Of a stretch of DNA of 64,000 nucleotides, positions 49,724-59,106 are shown one piece after another (the first letter of the stretch is position 1; every line of letters starts with the position of its first letter). Location: contig NZ_FNRE01000002.1 in assembly GCF_900107705.1 (NCBI RefSeq), positions 248,001 through 312,000 on the forward strand, read 5' to 3'. This DNA comes from Prevotella sp. tc2-28. Its GTDB lineage: Bacteria; Bacteroidota; Bacteroidia; Bacteroidales; Bacteroidaceae. Both the position numbers and the translations under genes were made by a program. The notes below the pieces were generated by a model. That model had not been told where the DNA came from. It saw nothing but the letters and a program-made list of their open reading frames with translations, and ran no database searches.

Positions 49724-49908
49724 TTAACGTTAACGGGAACGGGAACGTTAACAGGAACAATTTGGAGGTGAGTGGAGAGAGGTGAGAGCTTACCTCCAAT
49801 AAACGGTAAACGGGACTCCGAGCTTGCTCGCCTGAGCACCTACGGAGCGCAAGAAACGGTAAACAGTAAACGGTAAACAGTAAACTGTAAACGGTAAACA
49901 GTAAACTA
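49724..49908. repeat. Reversed repeat cluster with half of the 107-bp core
   Basis: From left: hexamers AACGTT/AACGGG (49724-49755), AGGTGAG-type units (49764-49798), the first 45 bp of the 107-bp core inverted (49811-49855, one base shorter) and GTAAACG heptamers to 49908. The SpoU-like gene stops at its right end. Confidence 0.9.
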
Positions 49909-50691
49909 AATAAAGCAGCTGCGCTGCCTGACTGCTTCAAACATGAGGATGGCGGCAGAGACACTGACATTCAGGGAGTCGCCTATGCCGAGCATGGGGA
50001 TGCGGATGTGGGCATCGGCGGCCTGGCGCCACTTGTCGGTGAGACCGGTAGCCTCGGTACCCATCACGATGGCGGTGGGCTGTGTCATGTCGGTCTCGTA
50101 ATAGTTGGAGGAGTCCTGCAACTGGGCGGTCAGAATCTGAATGCCGTTGTCCTTCAGCCACTGGATGCACTCCTCGGAGGTACAGGCCACACAGGGCACA
50201 CTGAAGAAGGCACCTACGGAGGCACGGATGAGATTGGGGTTGTACAGGTCGCAGAGGGGGTCGCACACAATGACAGCATCGACGTTGGCAGCATCAGCGG
50301 AACGGAGGATGGCTCCTACGTTGCCGGGCTTCTCGACACTTTCCATCACCACGACGAGGGGATGCTGCTGTAACTTCAGGTCCTGGAGGGTGTGCGGTCG
50401 ACAGACCACTTCTGCAATGATACCTTCGGTACCTCCACGGTAGGCCACCTTATTATATATATCGGCAGTCACCTGGAAAATACGGGCACCAGCAACCTCG
50501 GGTTCTTCGGGTCCGAAGATGTCAGGACACCAGAAAAGGGTGTCCACCTGGTAGCCGCTGCTGATGCAACGCTCTATCTCACGACGACCTTCCACCACGA
50601 AGAGACCACTGCTGCGACGCTCAGCAGACTTCTGCTGCAACGCCAGCAGGCGCTTCACCTTGGGGTTCTGGGCACTCGTTATCAGTTCCAT
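49906..50691 (-). CDS. SpoU/TrmH-family RNA 2'-O-methyltransferase
   Basis: The 261-residue SPOUT enzyme has an N-terminal substrate-binding domain (LITSAQNPKVKRLLALQQKSAERRSSGLFVVEGRREIE) and the SpoU motifs VVVMESVEKPGNVGAILRSADAANVDAVI, LIRASVGAFFSVP, AIVMGTEATGLTD and IRIPMLGIGDSLNVSVSAAILMFE. It probably methylates a ribose in 23S rRNA. The exact site cannot be stated. It lies 2 bp after nadE. Confidence 0.93.
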   Translation of the reverse strand: MELITSAQNPKVKRLLALQQKSAERRSSGLFVVEGRREIERCISSGYQVDTLFWCPDIFGPEEPEVAGARIFQVTADIYNKVAYRGGTEGIIAEVVCRPHTLQDLKLQQHPLVVVMESVEKPGNVGAILRSADAANVDAVIVCDPLCDLYNPNLIRASVGAFFSVPCVACTSEECIQWLKDNGIQILTAQLQDSSNYYETDMTQPTAIVMGTEATGLTDKWRQAADAHIRIPMLGIGDSLNVSVSAAILMFEAVRQRSCFI

Positions 50692-50693
50692 GA

Positions 50694-52619
50694 CTACAAC
50701 TCCTCACACTCCTTCAACCATAATGTGCTGCAGGCATCACTCGGCATACGCCAGTCACCACGCGGTGAGAGCGACACACTGCCCACCTTGGGACCGTCAG
50801 GCAGACAAGAACGCTTGAACTGCTGCGAGAAGAAACGACGACAGAACGTGGTCAGCCACTTTTTGATGGTCTCCTTCGGATAAGCATCGCCAAAGGCTTT
50901 CTGTGCCATGAGGTAGATCTTGGCTGGTCCGAAGCCAAAGCGCAGGAAATAGTAGAGGAAGAAGTCGTGGAGCTCGTAGGGACCTACCAGGTCTTCCGTC
51001 TTCTGTTTGATGTTACCCTGCTCGTCAGCAGGTGTCAGCTCAGGTGATATCGGGGTGTTGACAATGTCTATCAACGTGTCGCGCTGGGCACTGAACATCG
51101 GCAACAGGGCGATATAGCGTATGACATACTGGATCAGTGTCTTGGGGATGCCGGCATTCACGCCATACATCGACATGTGGTCTCCATTATAGGTGGCCCA
51201 TCCCAACGCCAGCTCTGAGAGGTCACCGGTACCTACCACCAAGGCATTGAACTTGTTGGCGAGGTCCATCAGGATTTGGGTACGCTCACGGGCCTGTGCG
51301 TTCTCGTAGGTGGCATCATGCCTGGTGGCATCATGACCAATGTCCTCGAAATGCTGCATGACAGCCTTGCCAATAGGTATCTCCATCTGTGAGATGGCGA
51401 GCGTCTGCATCAGCGAAGCAGCATTGTCGTGAGTACGGTCGGTAGTTCCGAATCCGGGCATCGTCACACCAATGATGCCCTTGCGGTCCAGTCCCAGCTT
51501 ATCGAACGTACGCACGCAGACGAGCAACGCCAGCGTGGAGTCCAGTCCACCACTGATACCTACCACCACATGTTCACAATGGGTGTGCGTCAGTCGTTTG
51601 GCAAGACCGGCAGTCTGGATATTCAGGATTTCCTCGCAGGTCTCTGCCATCTCCGTATGGGAGGGGATGAAGGGATGCGGGTCGATATCCCTGACTAACT
51701 GGAAAGGATCGTCAGACTGCTTCGACTTGGCATCGACGACGATGGCTTCCGCATCACGCTGCGCACAGATAAAGGTGGTGTTGGTGTGGCGCTCCGTGCG
51801 CAAACGCTCCACGTCAATCTGGCTCACCAGCAACTGGGGCTGAAACGAGTAGCGATCGCCCTCGGCAAGGAGCTTGCCATTCTCGAAAATCATGGCATTG
51901 CCACCGTAGACGACATCCTGTGTCGACTCGCCAAAGCCACACGAGGCATAGACGTAGCCGCTGATGGTACGGGCACTCTGCTGTGCCAACAGGGAGCGCA
52001 GGTAGCGGTGCTTGCCTATCAGCTCGTCGCTGGCGGAGCAGTTCAGGATGATGTCAGCACCAGCCATCGTCAGGTTGTTGCTGGGCGGTATGGGTGCCCA
52101 CACGTCTTCGCATATCTCAATGCCGAACTTAACACCATCGCCGGTCTGGAAGAGCTGTGGCTCTGACGACACGGTGATAGGCGTTCCAGCCAGATAGGTC
52201 TCCGTGGGGTTCAAGTCGAAGGCGGAGGCGAACCAACGCTTCTCATAGAACTCATTATAATTAGGCAGGTAGGTCTTGGGAACGACACCCAGCAACGTAC
52301 CGCTCTGAATGACTACGGCACAGTTGAGCAACAGGCCGCCAATCTGCACGGGCATGCCTACCACACAGATGATATCGAGTTTACGGGTGAAGTCAAGCAG
52401 GGATATCAGGCCGTCCTCAGCCTTCGACAGCAACAGCTGTTCCTTGAAGAGGTCCTGACAACTATATCCCGTCACACAGAGTTCCGGGAAACAGACCACC
52501 TCAGCGCCCTCTCCGTCAGCAAGACCTATCAGGCGCTCTATCTCTTGTACGTTATACTCCACATCAGCCACTCTCACAGCAGGAACAGCAGCTGCCACTT
52601 TGATAAATCCGTACTTCAT
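50694..52619 (-). CDS. nadE: Glutamine-dependent NAD+ synthase
   Basis: The 641-residue two-domain enzyme makes NAD from deamido-NAD using glutamine-derived ammonia. The N-terminal nitrilase-type glutaminase has the Glu-Lys-Cys triad context (CFPELCVTGYSCQDL, then a lysine in PKTYLPNYNEFYEKRWF, and GIEICEDVWAP). The C-terminal synthetase has the P-loop-like VVGISGGLDSTLALL and LVVGTGDLSELALGW. Length is normal. It is in an operon with the SpoU-like gene; queA lies upstream but 48 bp apart. Confidence 0.95.
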   Translation of the reverse strand: MKYGFIKVAAAVPAVRVADVEYNVQEIERLIGLADGEGAEVVCFPELCVTGYSCQDLFKEQLLLSKAEDGLISLLDFTRKLDIICVVGMPVQIGGLLLNCAVVIQSGTLLGVVPKTYLPNYNEFYEKRWFASAFDLNPTETYLAGTPITVSSEPQLFQTGDGVKFGIEICEDVWAPIPPSNNLTMAGADIILNCSASDELIGKHRYLRSLLAQQSARTISGYVYASCGFGESTQDVVYGGNAMIFENGKLLAEGDRYSFQPQLLVSQIDVERLRTERHTNTTFICAQRDAEAIVVDAKSKQSDDPFQLVRDIDPHPFIPSHTEMAETCEEILNIQTAGLAKRLTHTHCEHVVVGISGGLDSTLALLVCVRTFDKLGLDRKGIIGVTMPGFGTTDRTHDNAASLMQTLAISQMEIPIGKAVMQHFEDIGHDATRHDATYENAQARERTQILMDLANKFNALVVGTGDLSELALGWATYNGDHMSMYGVNAGIPKTLIQYVIRYIALLPMFSAQRDTLIDIVNTPISPELTPADEQGNIKQKTEDLVGPYELHDFFLYYFLRFGFGPAKIYLMAQKAFGDAYPKETIKKWLTTFCRRFFSQQFKRSCLPDGPKVGSVSLSPRGDWRMPSDACSTLWLKECEEL

Positions 52620-52667
52620 ATTATCGTATCTAATTAATTGGTTTTCAATATATTATTACTCACACAC

Positions 52668-53927
52668 CTACGGTATCAACAGCGAGGAATCGCCATAGCT
52701 CAGGAAGCGGAAGTCGTGGGCCAGCGCATAGTCGTAGATGCGGTGCCAGTCGCCTTTCACGAAGGCACTGACCAACAACAGCAACGTGGACTGGGGCTGG
52801 TGGAAATTGGTGACCAGCATCTTCACGATATGATAGTTATAGCCGGGCGCAATGATAATCTGTGTCGAGGAATGCAGCGTGGTGAGCCGATGACGGTCCA
52901 TCCAGTCCATCAAAGCCCGAAGGGCTTCCACACCTCTTACCTCTGACCTCTGACCTCTAATCATTTCTCTCACCTCTCCCCTCTCACCTCTCACCTCTTG
53001 ATACGGCTCCCACTGATTAACATGCAACTGCTCTTCCGTCAGGTCGGGACAGTTCATCACCTTCAACCCCATATAATAGAGGCTCTCCAACGTGCGGACA
53101 CTGGTAGTACCTACGGCAATGGCCTGTCCGTCGTGAGCCAGCAGACGTTCCAGGGTATGGCGCTTGACAGCCACATATTCCGTGTGCATCTCATGCTGTC
53201 CGATGGTGTCGCTCTTCACAGGCTTGAAGGTGCCGGCACCCACGTGTAGCGTCAGCTCCTCACGTTCTATGCCATGGGCATCGAGGGCTTCCAACACACG
53301 GTTGGTGAAGTGCAGGCCGGCAGTAGGAGCAGCCACACTGCCCTTGATCTTTGAATACACCGTCTGGTAGGTGGTCTTGTCACTCTCCTGCGTCTCACGG
53401 TTGAGATAGGGAGGGATGGGCAGCTCACCAATGGCATCCAGTATCTCGGCAAAGTTCACCTGGGGGTTGTCCCACGAGAAGTTCACCCACTGACTGGTAC
53501 CATGTTCCCCACGACGGGCAGCCGTCAGCACCACCTGTTCATCCTTCACCTGCAGGACTCTCGTCAGCGCCCCTTCCTTCCATTTCTTCAGGTTACCCAC
53601 CAGACAGAGCCACGAGCATCGTTCCGTAGTCTGGAACATCTGTTCGTAGTCAGCAGGCTGGGCAGGTTCCAGGAGGAACACCTCGATCAGCGCTCCCGTC
53701 TCCTTGCGGAAATGCAGGCGGGCCTGGATAACCTTGGTATTGTTGAACACCATGAGTGCACCCTTGGGCAAGTACTTGGGCAGGTTGAAGAAGAGGTCCT
53801 CTCCCACCTCACCATGATGGTAGATGAGCAGTTTCGACTGGTCACGCTCTGCCTTCGGGAATTTCGCAATGCGCTCGTCGGGCAGATCGTAGTTATATTC
53901 GCTAATATGTATCTCTTGCGTATTCAT
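52668..53927 (-). CDS. queA: S-adenosylmethionine:tRNA ribosyltransferase-isomerase with repeat insertion
   Basis: QueA transfers and rearranges the ribosyl part of SAM to form epoxyqueuosine in tRNA. The 419-residue protein (start MNTQEIHISEYNYDLPDERIAKFP) has AAPTAGLHFT, THLHVGAGTFKPV-like LTLHVGAGTFKPV, AVGTTSVRTLES and MLVTNFHQPQSTLL. Between QWEPYQ and EALRAL is an arginine/glutamate-rich segment (about residues 309-330) encoded by an AGGTGAG-type minisatellite, in frame. The start at 53927 is chosen because the upstream ATG overlaps the promoter box. Confidence 0.94.
   Translation of the reverse strand: MNTQEIHISEYNYDLPDERIAKFPKAERDQSKLLIYHHGEVGEDLFFNLPKYLPKGALMVFNNTKVIQARLHFRKETGALIEVFLLEPAQPADYEQMFQTTERCSWLCLVGNLKKWKEGALTRVLQVKDEQVVLTAARRGEHGTSQWVNFSWDNPQVNFAEILDAIGELPIPPYLNRETQESDKTTYQTVYSKIKGSVAAPTAGLHFTNRVLEALDAHGIEREELTLHVGAGTFKPVKSDTIGQHEMHTEYVAVKRHTLERLLAHDGQAIAVGTTSVRTLESLYYMGLKVMNCPDLTEEQLHVNQWEPYQEVRGERGEVREMIRGQRSEVRGVEALRALMDWMDRHRLTTLHSSTQIIIAPGYNYHIVKMLVTNFHQPQSTLLLLVSAFVKGDWHRIYDYALAHDFRFLSYGDSSLLIP
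52935..52998. repeat. AGGTGAG/AGGTCAG minisatellite inside queA
   Basis: About nine seven-base units (CTCACCT, CTGACCT, CTTACCT on the plus strand) lie in the coding region. Related units occur at 49764-49798 and 57783-57880 outside genes. Confidence 0.85.
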
Positions 53928-53936
53928 AACAGACTG

Positions 53937-53968
53937 CAAAGTTAATGCTTTTTTACGACATGATGAAA
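53937..53968 (-). promoter_or_regulatory. Probable promoter of queA
   Basis: TAACTTTG on the minus strand (53944-53937) with TTTC at the -33 position, 20 bp away. The queA ATG at 53927 would be about 7 nt from the 5' end. Confidence 0.55.
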
Positions 53969-53983
53969 AAAAACGCGTTTTCT

Positions 53984-54015
53984 TTTGTGTTTTTCGCCTT
54001 TTTGTACTAATTTTG
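53984..54015 (+). promoter_or_regulatory. Promoter TTTG-N20-TAATTTTG of the threonine operon
   Basis: TTTG at 53984-53987 and TAATTTTG at 54008-54015 are exactly 20 bp apart. Transcription should start near 54019, five bases before the leader ORF. Confidence 0.78.
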
Positions 54016-54023
54016 TCGCGCCG

Positions 54024-54086
54024 ATGGAAAGAAGCCCCGCTCGTTCAGGGGTACCGTCAGGTAAGATAAATCGCATAGCAATATGA
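54024..54086 (+). CDS. Leader ORF of 20 codons coupled to thrA
   Basis: The reading frame MERSPARSGVPSGKINRIAI begins five bases after the predicted transcript start and its TGA (54084-54086) overlaps the thrA ATG (54083-54085). Three of its last six residues are isoleucine, an end product of the pathway. It may be a regulatory leader peptide or simply a short open frame; the overlap with thrA and the position favour translation. Confidence 0.5.
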   Translation: MERSPARSGVPSGKINRIAI

Positions 54087-56539
54087 AAGTACTTAAATTT
54101 GGCGGAACGTCCGTAGGTTCCGTGAAAAGCATTCTTAGCTTGAAGAAAATCGTGGAGACAGAGGCTCGGACGCAACCTGTCGTAGTGGTAGTAAGCGCAC
54201 TTGGCGGCATCACCGACAAGTTGATAGGAACCTCGCAAATGGCGCTGAACGGTGATGACCGGTGGCGTGAGGAATTCGACGCCATGGTGACGCGCCATCA
54301 CCAGATGATAGACACCATCATCACGGATGACAAGAAACGTGTAGACTTATTTAATAAGGTAGACCAGCTCTTCGACCAGTTGAAGAGCATCTATTACGGT
54401 GTCTTCCTCATCCACGACCTGAGTGAAAAGACACAGGCTGCCATCGTCAGCTACGGTGAACGCCTGTCATCCAATATCGTGGCGTCGCTCATCAAGGGCG
54501 GCATCCGCATGAACAGCCGCGACTTCATCCGCACAGAACGCAAGAACGGCAAGCATACGCTGGACTCAGAACTGACCAACCGCTTGGTGCGTGAGGCCTT
54601 CCGTCCCGTATGTTGCAGTGCTACTGCAACGAATAAAACGGTGGCTGTCGTACCGGGATTCATCTCGCGCGACCGTGACACTGGGGAGACCACCAACCTC
54701 GGAAGAGGCGGCTCTGACTATACCGCTGCCATCATCGCAGCAGCCCTCGATGCCGAGGTACTGGAGATATGGACGGATGTCGACGGTTTCATGACCGCTG
54801 ACCCGCGTGTCATCAAGACAGCCTATACCATCAACGAACTGTCGTATATCGAGGCGATGGAGCTTTGTAACTTCGGTGCCAAGGTCATCTATCCGCCTAC
54901 CATCTACCCCGTCTGCGTCAAGAACATACCCATCAAGGTGAAGAACACCTTCAACCCGGAACACCCGGGAACACTCATCAAAGACCATATCGAGAACGAC
55001 CAGAAACCCATCAAGGGTATCTCCAGCATCAAGGGCACCACCCTCATCACGGTGACAGGTCTCTCGATGGTGGGTGTCATCGGTGTCAACAGACGTATCT
55101 TCACCACCCTCGCCAACAAGGGCATCTCCGTGTTCATGGTCAGCCAGGCGTCGTCAGAGAACTCAACGTCTATCGGTGTGCGCGACGAGGATGCCGAGGC
55201 TGCCGTAGAGGTGCTGAACGAACAGTTTGCCAAGGAGATAGAGACGGGTGCCATGTTCCCCATGCATGCGGAGAGTGGTCTTGCCACCATCGCCATCGTC
55301 GGTGAGAACATGAAACACACCCCGGGTATTGCAGGTAAGCTGTTTGGCACCCTGGGACGCTCGGGAATCTCCGTCATCGCCTGTGCACAGGGTGCCTCGG
55401 AGACGAACATCTCGTTTGTCGTTGACGGACGCTTCCTGCGCAAGTCACTCAACGTGCTGCACGACTCGTTCTTCCTCTCAGAATATAAGGTGCTCAACCT
55501 CTTCATCTGCGGTGTCGGAACGGTGGGTGGCATGCTCATCGAACAGATTCGCTCGCAGTATGAGGTGCTGATGCAGCGCAACGGACTGAAACTCAACGTG
55601 GTGGGTATCGCCTCGTCGAAGAAATACATCCTCGACCGCGACGGTATCGACCTCGCCAACTATAAGGAACAGCTGACGAATGCACCGCTACCGGAACAGA
55701 AACTGGGCGATGCCATCATCCAGATGAACATTTTCAACGCCGTCTTCGTAGACTGTACGGCAAGCAAGGACATCGCAGCACTGTACCAGTCATTCCTCGA
55801 ACATAACATCAGCGTCATTGCCGCCAACAAGATAGCGGCTTCCAGCGACTATGACGCCTACCTCCGACTGAAGAAGACAGCCCGCGACCGCGGCGTGTGG
55901 TTCCGCTACGAGACGAACGTGGGTGCCGGACTGCCTATCATCGGAACCATCAACGACCTGCGCAACTCAGGTGACGAGATCCTGAAAATCGAGGCGGTGC
56001 TGTCAGGAACGCTCAACTTCATCTTCAACGAGATCAGTGCCGACGTGCCCTTCTCAGAGACCGTACGACGTGCCAAGGAACAGGGCTATTCCGAACCGGA
56101 CCCACGCATCGACCTCAGCGGTACCGACGTGGTGCGCAAGCTGGTCATCCTCACCCGTGAGGCTGGCTATCAGGTGGAGCAACAGGATGTCGAGAAACAC
56201 CTCTTCGTGCCCGACGAGTTCTTCAAAGGCAGTGTCGACGACTTCTGGCAACAGCTGCCTGCACTTGATGCAGACTTCGAAAAACGTCGCCAACAGTTGG
56301 AGGCGCAGGGTAAGCGCTGGCGCTTCGTGGCTACGATGGAACACGGCAAGACGAACGTCGCCCTGAGAGAGGTAGACCGCAATCATCCGTTCTATAACCT
56401 CGAGGGCTCCAACAACATCGTATTGCTGACCACTGAGCGCTACAAGGAATATCCCATGCAGATACAGGGCTATGGTGCCGGAGCCTCCGTCACTGCTGCC
56501 GGCGTGTTTGCCAACATCATGTCGATTGCTAACATCTAA
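54083..56539 (+). CDS. thrA: Bifunctional aspartokinase / homoserine dehydrogenase
   Basis: The 818-residue fusion catalyses the first and third steps from aspartate to threonine. The N-terminal kinase has KFGGTSVGS at residues 4-12 and the catalytic GRGGSDYTAA near 210. Two ACT-type regulatory segments follow (about 310-460: VTGLSMVGVIGVNRRIF and IAIVGENMKHTPGIAGKLF). The dehydrogenase has a Rossmann start LFICGVGTVGGML at about 472, AANKIAASSDYD, ETNVGAGLPIIGT and the SGTLNFIFNE and DPRIDLSGTDVVRK active-site segments. It is followed 6 bp later by apgM. Confidence 0.96.
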   Translation: MKVLKFGGTSVGSVKSILSLKKIVETEARTQPVVVVVSALGGITDKLIGTSQMALNGDDRWREEFDAMVTRHHQMIDTIITDDKKRVDLFNKVDQLFDQLKSIYYGVFLIHDLSEKTQAAIVSYGERLSSNIVASLIKGGIRMNSRDFIRTERKNGKHTLDSELTNRLVREAFRPVCCSATATNKTVAVVPGFISRDRDTGETTNLGRGGSDYTAAIIAAALDAEVLEIWTDVDGFMTADPRVIKTAYTINELSYIEAMELCNFGAKVIYPPTIYPVCVKNIPIKVKNTFNPEHPGTLIKDHIENDQKPIKGISSIKGTTLITVTGLSMVGVIGVNRRIFTTLANKGISVFMVSQASSENSTSIGVRDEDAEAAVEVLNEQFAKEIETGAMFPMHAESGLATIAIVGENMKHTPGIAGKLFGTLGRSGISVIACAQGASETNISFVVDGRFLRKSLNVLHDSFFLSEYKVLNLFICGVGTVGGMLIEQIRSQYEVLMQRNGLKLNVVGIASSKKYILDRDGIDLANYKEQLTNAPLPEQKLGDAIIQMNIFNAVFVDCTASKDIAALYQSFLEHNISVIAANKIAASSDYDAYLRLKKTARDRGVWFRYETNVGAGLPIIGTINDLRNSGDEILKIEAVLSGTLNFIFNEISADVPFSETVRRAKEQGYSEPDPRIDLSGTDVVRKLVILTREAGYQVEQQDVEKHLFVPDEFFKGSVDDFWQQLPALDADFEKRRQQLEAQGKRWRFVATMEHGKTNVALREVDRNHPFYNLEGSNNIVLLTTERYKEYPMQIQGYGAGASVTAAGVFANIMSIANI

Positions 56540-56545
56540 GCCGCT

Positions 56546-57784
56546 ATGAAACATATCATCATTCTCGGAGACGGTATGGCTGACCACCAGGTGGCCAGCC
56601 TCGGCAATCAAACACTCCTGCAATATGCACGACCGGAATATATGAACATGCTGGCGCGCGAAGGGCGCACAGGACGCCTCGTCACCGTACCTGAAGGATT
56701 CCCTCCCGGTTCGGAAGTGGCCAACACAGCCATCCTAGGCTACGACCTCAACAAGGTGTATGAAGGACGTGGACCCCTGGAGGCTGCCAGCATAGGCTAC
56801 GAGATGGCTGACGACGACTTCGCCATCCGCTGTAACATCATCACCCTGGAAGACGGAAAAATAATCACCCATAATGGCGGCAACCTGGAAACAGAGGATG
56901 CCCGCCAGCTCATAGCATACCTCAACCAACACCTAGGATCTGAACGCGTCAAGTTCATCTGTGGCATCCAATATCGCCACCTGCTCGTCATCAAAGGCGG
57001 CAACAAACACATCATCTGCAATCCGCCACACGACCATCCCAACGAGCCCTGGCGCCCCCTGCTGGTCAAAGCTGACCCATCAGCCCCATCAGCCCCATCG
57101 GCCCCATTATCCCCCCAAGCCACCGCTGACCTGCTGAATGACCTCATCGTGCGCTCCCAGGAATTGCTTGCCAAGCACCCCTACAACCTGGCCAAGGCTG
57201 CCAAAGGCGAGCGTCAGGCCAACAGCATCTGGCCCTGGAGTGGAGGCTATCGTCCATCCATGCAGACACTGATGGAGCAGTATCCACAAATCAAGAGCGG
57301 TGCCGTCATCTCTGCCGTAGACCTCATACAAGGCATCGGCAAATATGCCGGACTGCGCATCATCAAAGTACCGGGAGCCACCGGACTGGCCAACACCAAC
57401 TACGAGGGAAAGGCACAGGCGGCCATCGACGCCCTGCGCACGGACGACTTCGTCTTCGTACACGTAGAAGCTACTGACGAGGCAGGGCACGACGGCGACA
57501 TCGACCTCAAACTGAAAGCCATCGACTACCTCGACAAGCGACTCATCAAGCCCATCTACGAGGCGGTACAACAGATGGACGAACCCGTATGCATCGCCAT
57601 ACTGCCCGACCATCCCACTCCCGTCGAACTGCGCATCCACGTCAACGAACCAGTACCCTTCATCATCTGGTACCCGGGAATCACTCCCGACGACGTACAA
57701 CACTACGACGAGACCTCCTGCGTCAACGGCTCGTACGGCCTACTGAGGCTTCATGAATTCTTGGAGGAATTTATGAGTGTTTAG
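56546..57784 (+). CDS. Cofactor-independent phosphoglycerate mutase family (ApgM; possible homoserine kinase)
   Basis: The 412-residue alkaline-phosphatase-superfamily protein has an N-terminal metal site IILGDGMADHQ, the segment PPGSEVANTAILGYD with the predicted phosphoacceptor Ser, VHVEATDEAGHDGD and AILPDHPTPVELRIH. In Bacteroidota this archaeal-type phosphoglycerate mutase homologue stands between thrA and thrC and is proposed to act as homoserine kinase. It follows thrA by 6 bp here, but thrC does not follow. A PSAPSAPSAPLSP tract (about 176-190) is encoded by 9-bp repeats. Confidence 0.85.
   Translation: MKHIIILGDGMADHQVASLGNQTLLQYARPEYMNMLAREGRTGRLVTVPEGFPPGSEVANTAILGYDLNKVYEGRGPLEAASIGYEMADDDFAIRCNIITLEDGKIITHNGGNLETEDARQLIAYLNQHLGSERVKFICGIQYRHLLVIKGGNKHIICNPPHDHPNEPWRPLLVKADPSAPSAPSAPLSPQATADLLNDLIVRSQELLAKHPYNLAKAAKGERQANSIWPWSGGYRPSMQTLMEQYPQIKSGAVISAVDLIQGIGKYAGLRIIKVPGATGLANTNYEGKAQAAIDALRTDDFVFVHVEATDEAGHDGDIDLKLKAIDYLDKRLIKPIYEAVQQMDEPVCIAILPDHPTPVELRIHVNEPVPFIIWYPGITPDDVQHYDETSCVNGSYGLLRLHEFLEEFMSV
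57073..57112. repeat. CCCATCAG(C)-type 9-bp tandem repeat inside apgM
   Basis: Three to four tandem units encode SAP repeats in a loop, without breaking the frame. Confidence 0.7.
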
Positions 57785-57880
57785 AGGTGAGAGGTGAGAG
57801 AAATGAAAGAGGTGAGAGAAATGCCTGAGTTTATCAAGCTATTCTCTCACCTCTTACTTCTTACCTCTCACCTCTTATTT
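57783..57880. repeat. Inverted AGGTGAG arrays between convergent apgM and TPR genes
   Basis: The left half has AGAGGTGAGAGGTGAGAG units and the right half has CTCACCTCTTAC units in opposite orientation. They could form a long hairpin across the junction of the two convergent genes, serving as a bidirectional terminator, although no T run follows. Confidence 0.75.
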
Positions 57881-59080
57881 ATCTGCTTCTGCAGCCTTGG
57901 TCTTAGGATCGTCGGCACCATAGAGACCATAGTAGGCCTGGTAGCGGTTGTAGCCCCAGTTGGCAACCTGCTTGTTGGGGTCGAGTTCCTTAGCCTTGTC
58001 GAAGGCTTCGATGGCCTGCTTGTAGAGCTCCTTGCTCTTGGCAGCATCGTTCTCGTTGGCAGCCTGTACACTGAGGCAAGCACCCAGATAGGTGAATACG
58101 ACAGCATTGTCGGGCTTGGCAGCAGCAGCCTTGCGGAGCCACATGGCACCCTCCTCGGCATTGTTGGCATTAACGGCCATCAGACCCTTGTTAGCCAGTG
58201 CTGTGAAGGAGTTGGGATACTTAGCCAGGTGCTGGTCGAGGAACTCGTTCTGGGCCTTCTTGTCAAGACCTTCGTACATGCCGTTGATAGCATCTACGAT
58301 GACCTCGTTCTCGGGCTCAGCGGCATACATCTGCTTCAGCTGGTCAACGAAAGCCAGTGAGTCAGCATGGTTCTTCAGGTTAGAACGCATGGCATAGAGC
58401 TGGAAGTTCTCAGCATCCTGCTTCTGGGTGGGATCCTTCTTGGCAATCTCGAAATAACGGTTGGCACGTGCCATATCCTTGGCGTCGAAAGCATAACGAC
58501 CAGCGAAGAAGGCAACCTGTCCGGCATACTCCTTCTCGGGAGTCTTGTCCATGGCTGCGAAATAGGGATCAGCAGCAGAGTCGGTGAACATACCCCAGAA
58601 CTTCAGCACGGAGGCATTGTCACCCTTGCGGGCTGCTTCCTGACCGATGTTGACAAGGTGAGAGCGAACGGCCCACAGACGGGCGGCGTTCTTCTCGAAC
58701 TGAGGCTTTACCTTACCCTTGGCGTTGGGCAGCTGGTCATACTTATTACACTCGATGGCATTCTCGATGGCATCGCAGATGGCGTTAGCCAGTCCGAGGG
58801 TGTCGTAGGGCTTCACCTTACCGGTACCCATCTGGACAGCCATCTGGTTCTCGGTCATCGTACCAGTCTCGTTGCTCACCTTGTTCATGGCGAGTTCCAC
58901 GAGGTGGTTGTAGGCCTCTGCTTTCTCTGCATTGTCAGCCAACTCGTTCAGGTGCTGTTTTACCAGCTGAACGGCCTCGGCATAGTCTTTTGACTTGGTG
59001 ATGAGCTTGATAGCATCACTCTTGGCAAAGGTCATGGTGCTGGCCATGAGGGCGATTGCCATTACAATTACTTTCTTCAT
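57875..59080 (-). CDS. Periplasmic tetratricopeptide-repeat protein
   Basis: The 401-residue protein has a signal peptide (MKKVIVMAIALMASTMTFA) and a chain of helical pairs in the C-terminal half typical of TPRs, with ALANKGLMAVNANNAEEGAMWLRKAAAAKPDN and YKQAIEAFDKAKELDPNKQVANWGYNRY. It probably acts as a scaffold in the periplasm; I do not recognise a specific system. It follows gyrA by 26 bp and may be cotranscribed with it. Confidence 0.85.
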   Translation of the reverse strand: MKKVIVMAIALMASTMTFAKSDAIKLITKSKDYAEAVQLVKQHLNELADNAEKAEAYNHLVELAMNKVSNETGTMTENQMAVQMGTGKVKPYDTLGLANAICDAIENAIECNKYDQLPNAKGKVKPQFEKNAARLWAVRSHLVNIGQEAARKGDNASVLKFWGMFTDSAADPYFAAMDKTPEKEYAGQVAFFAGRYAFDAKDMARANRYFEIAKKDPTQKQDAENFQLYAMRSNLKNHADSLAFVDQLKQMYAAEPENEVIVDAINGMYEGLDKKAQNEFLDQHLAKYPNSFTALANKGLMAVNANNAEEGAMWLRKAAAAKPDNAVVFTYLGACLSVQAANENDAAKSKELYKQAIEAFDKAKELDPNKQVANWGYNRYQAYYGLYGADDPKTKAAEADK

Positions 59081-59106
59081 ACGATTTTCATTTATTGGTT
59101 AGACAA

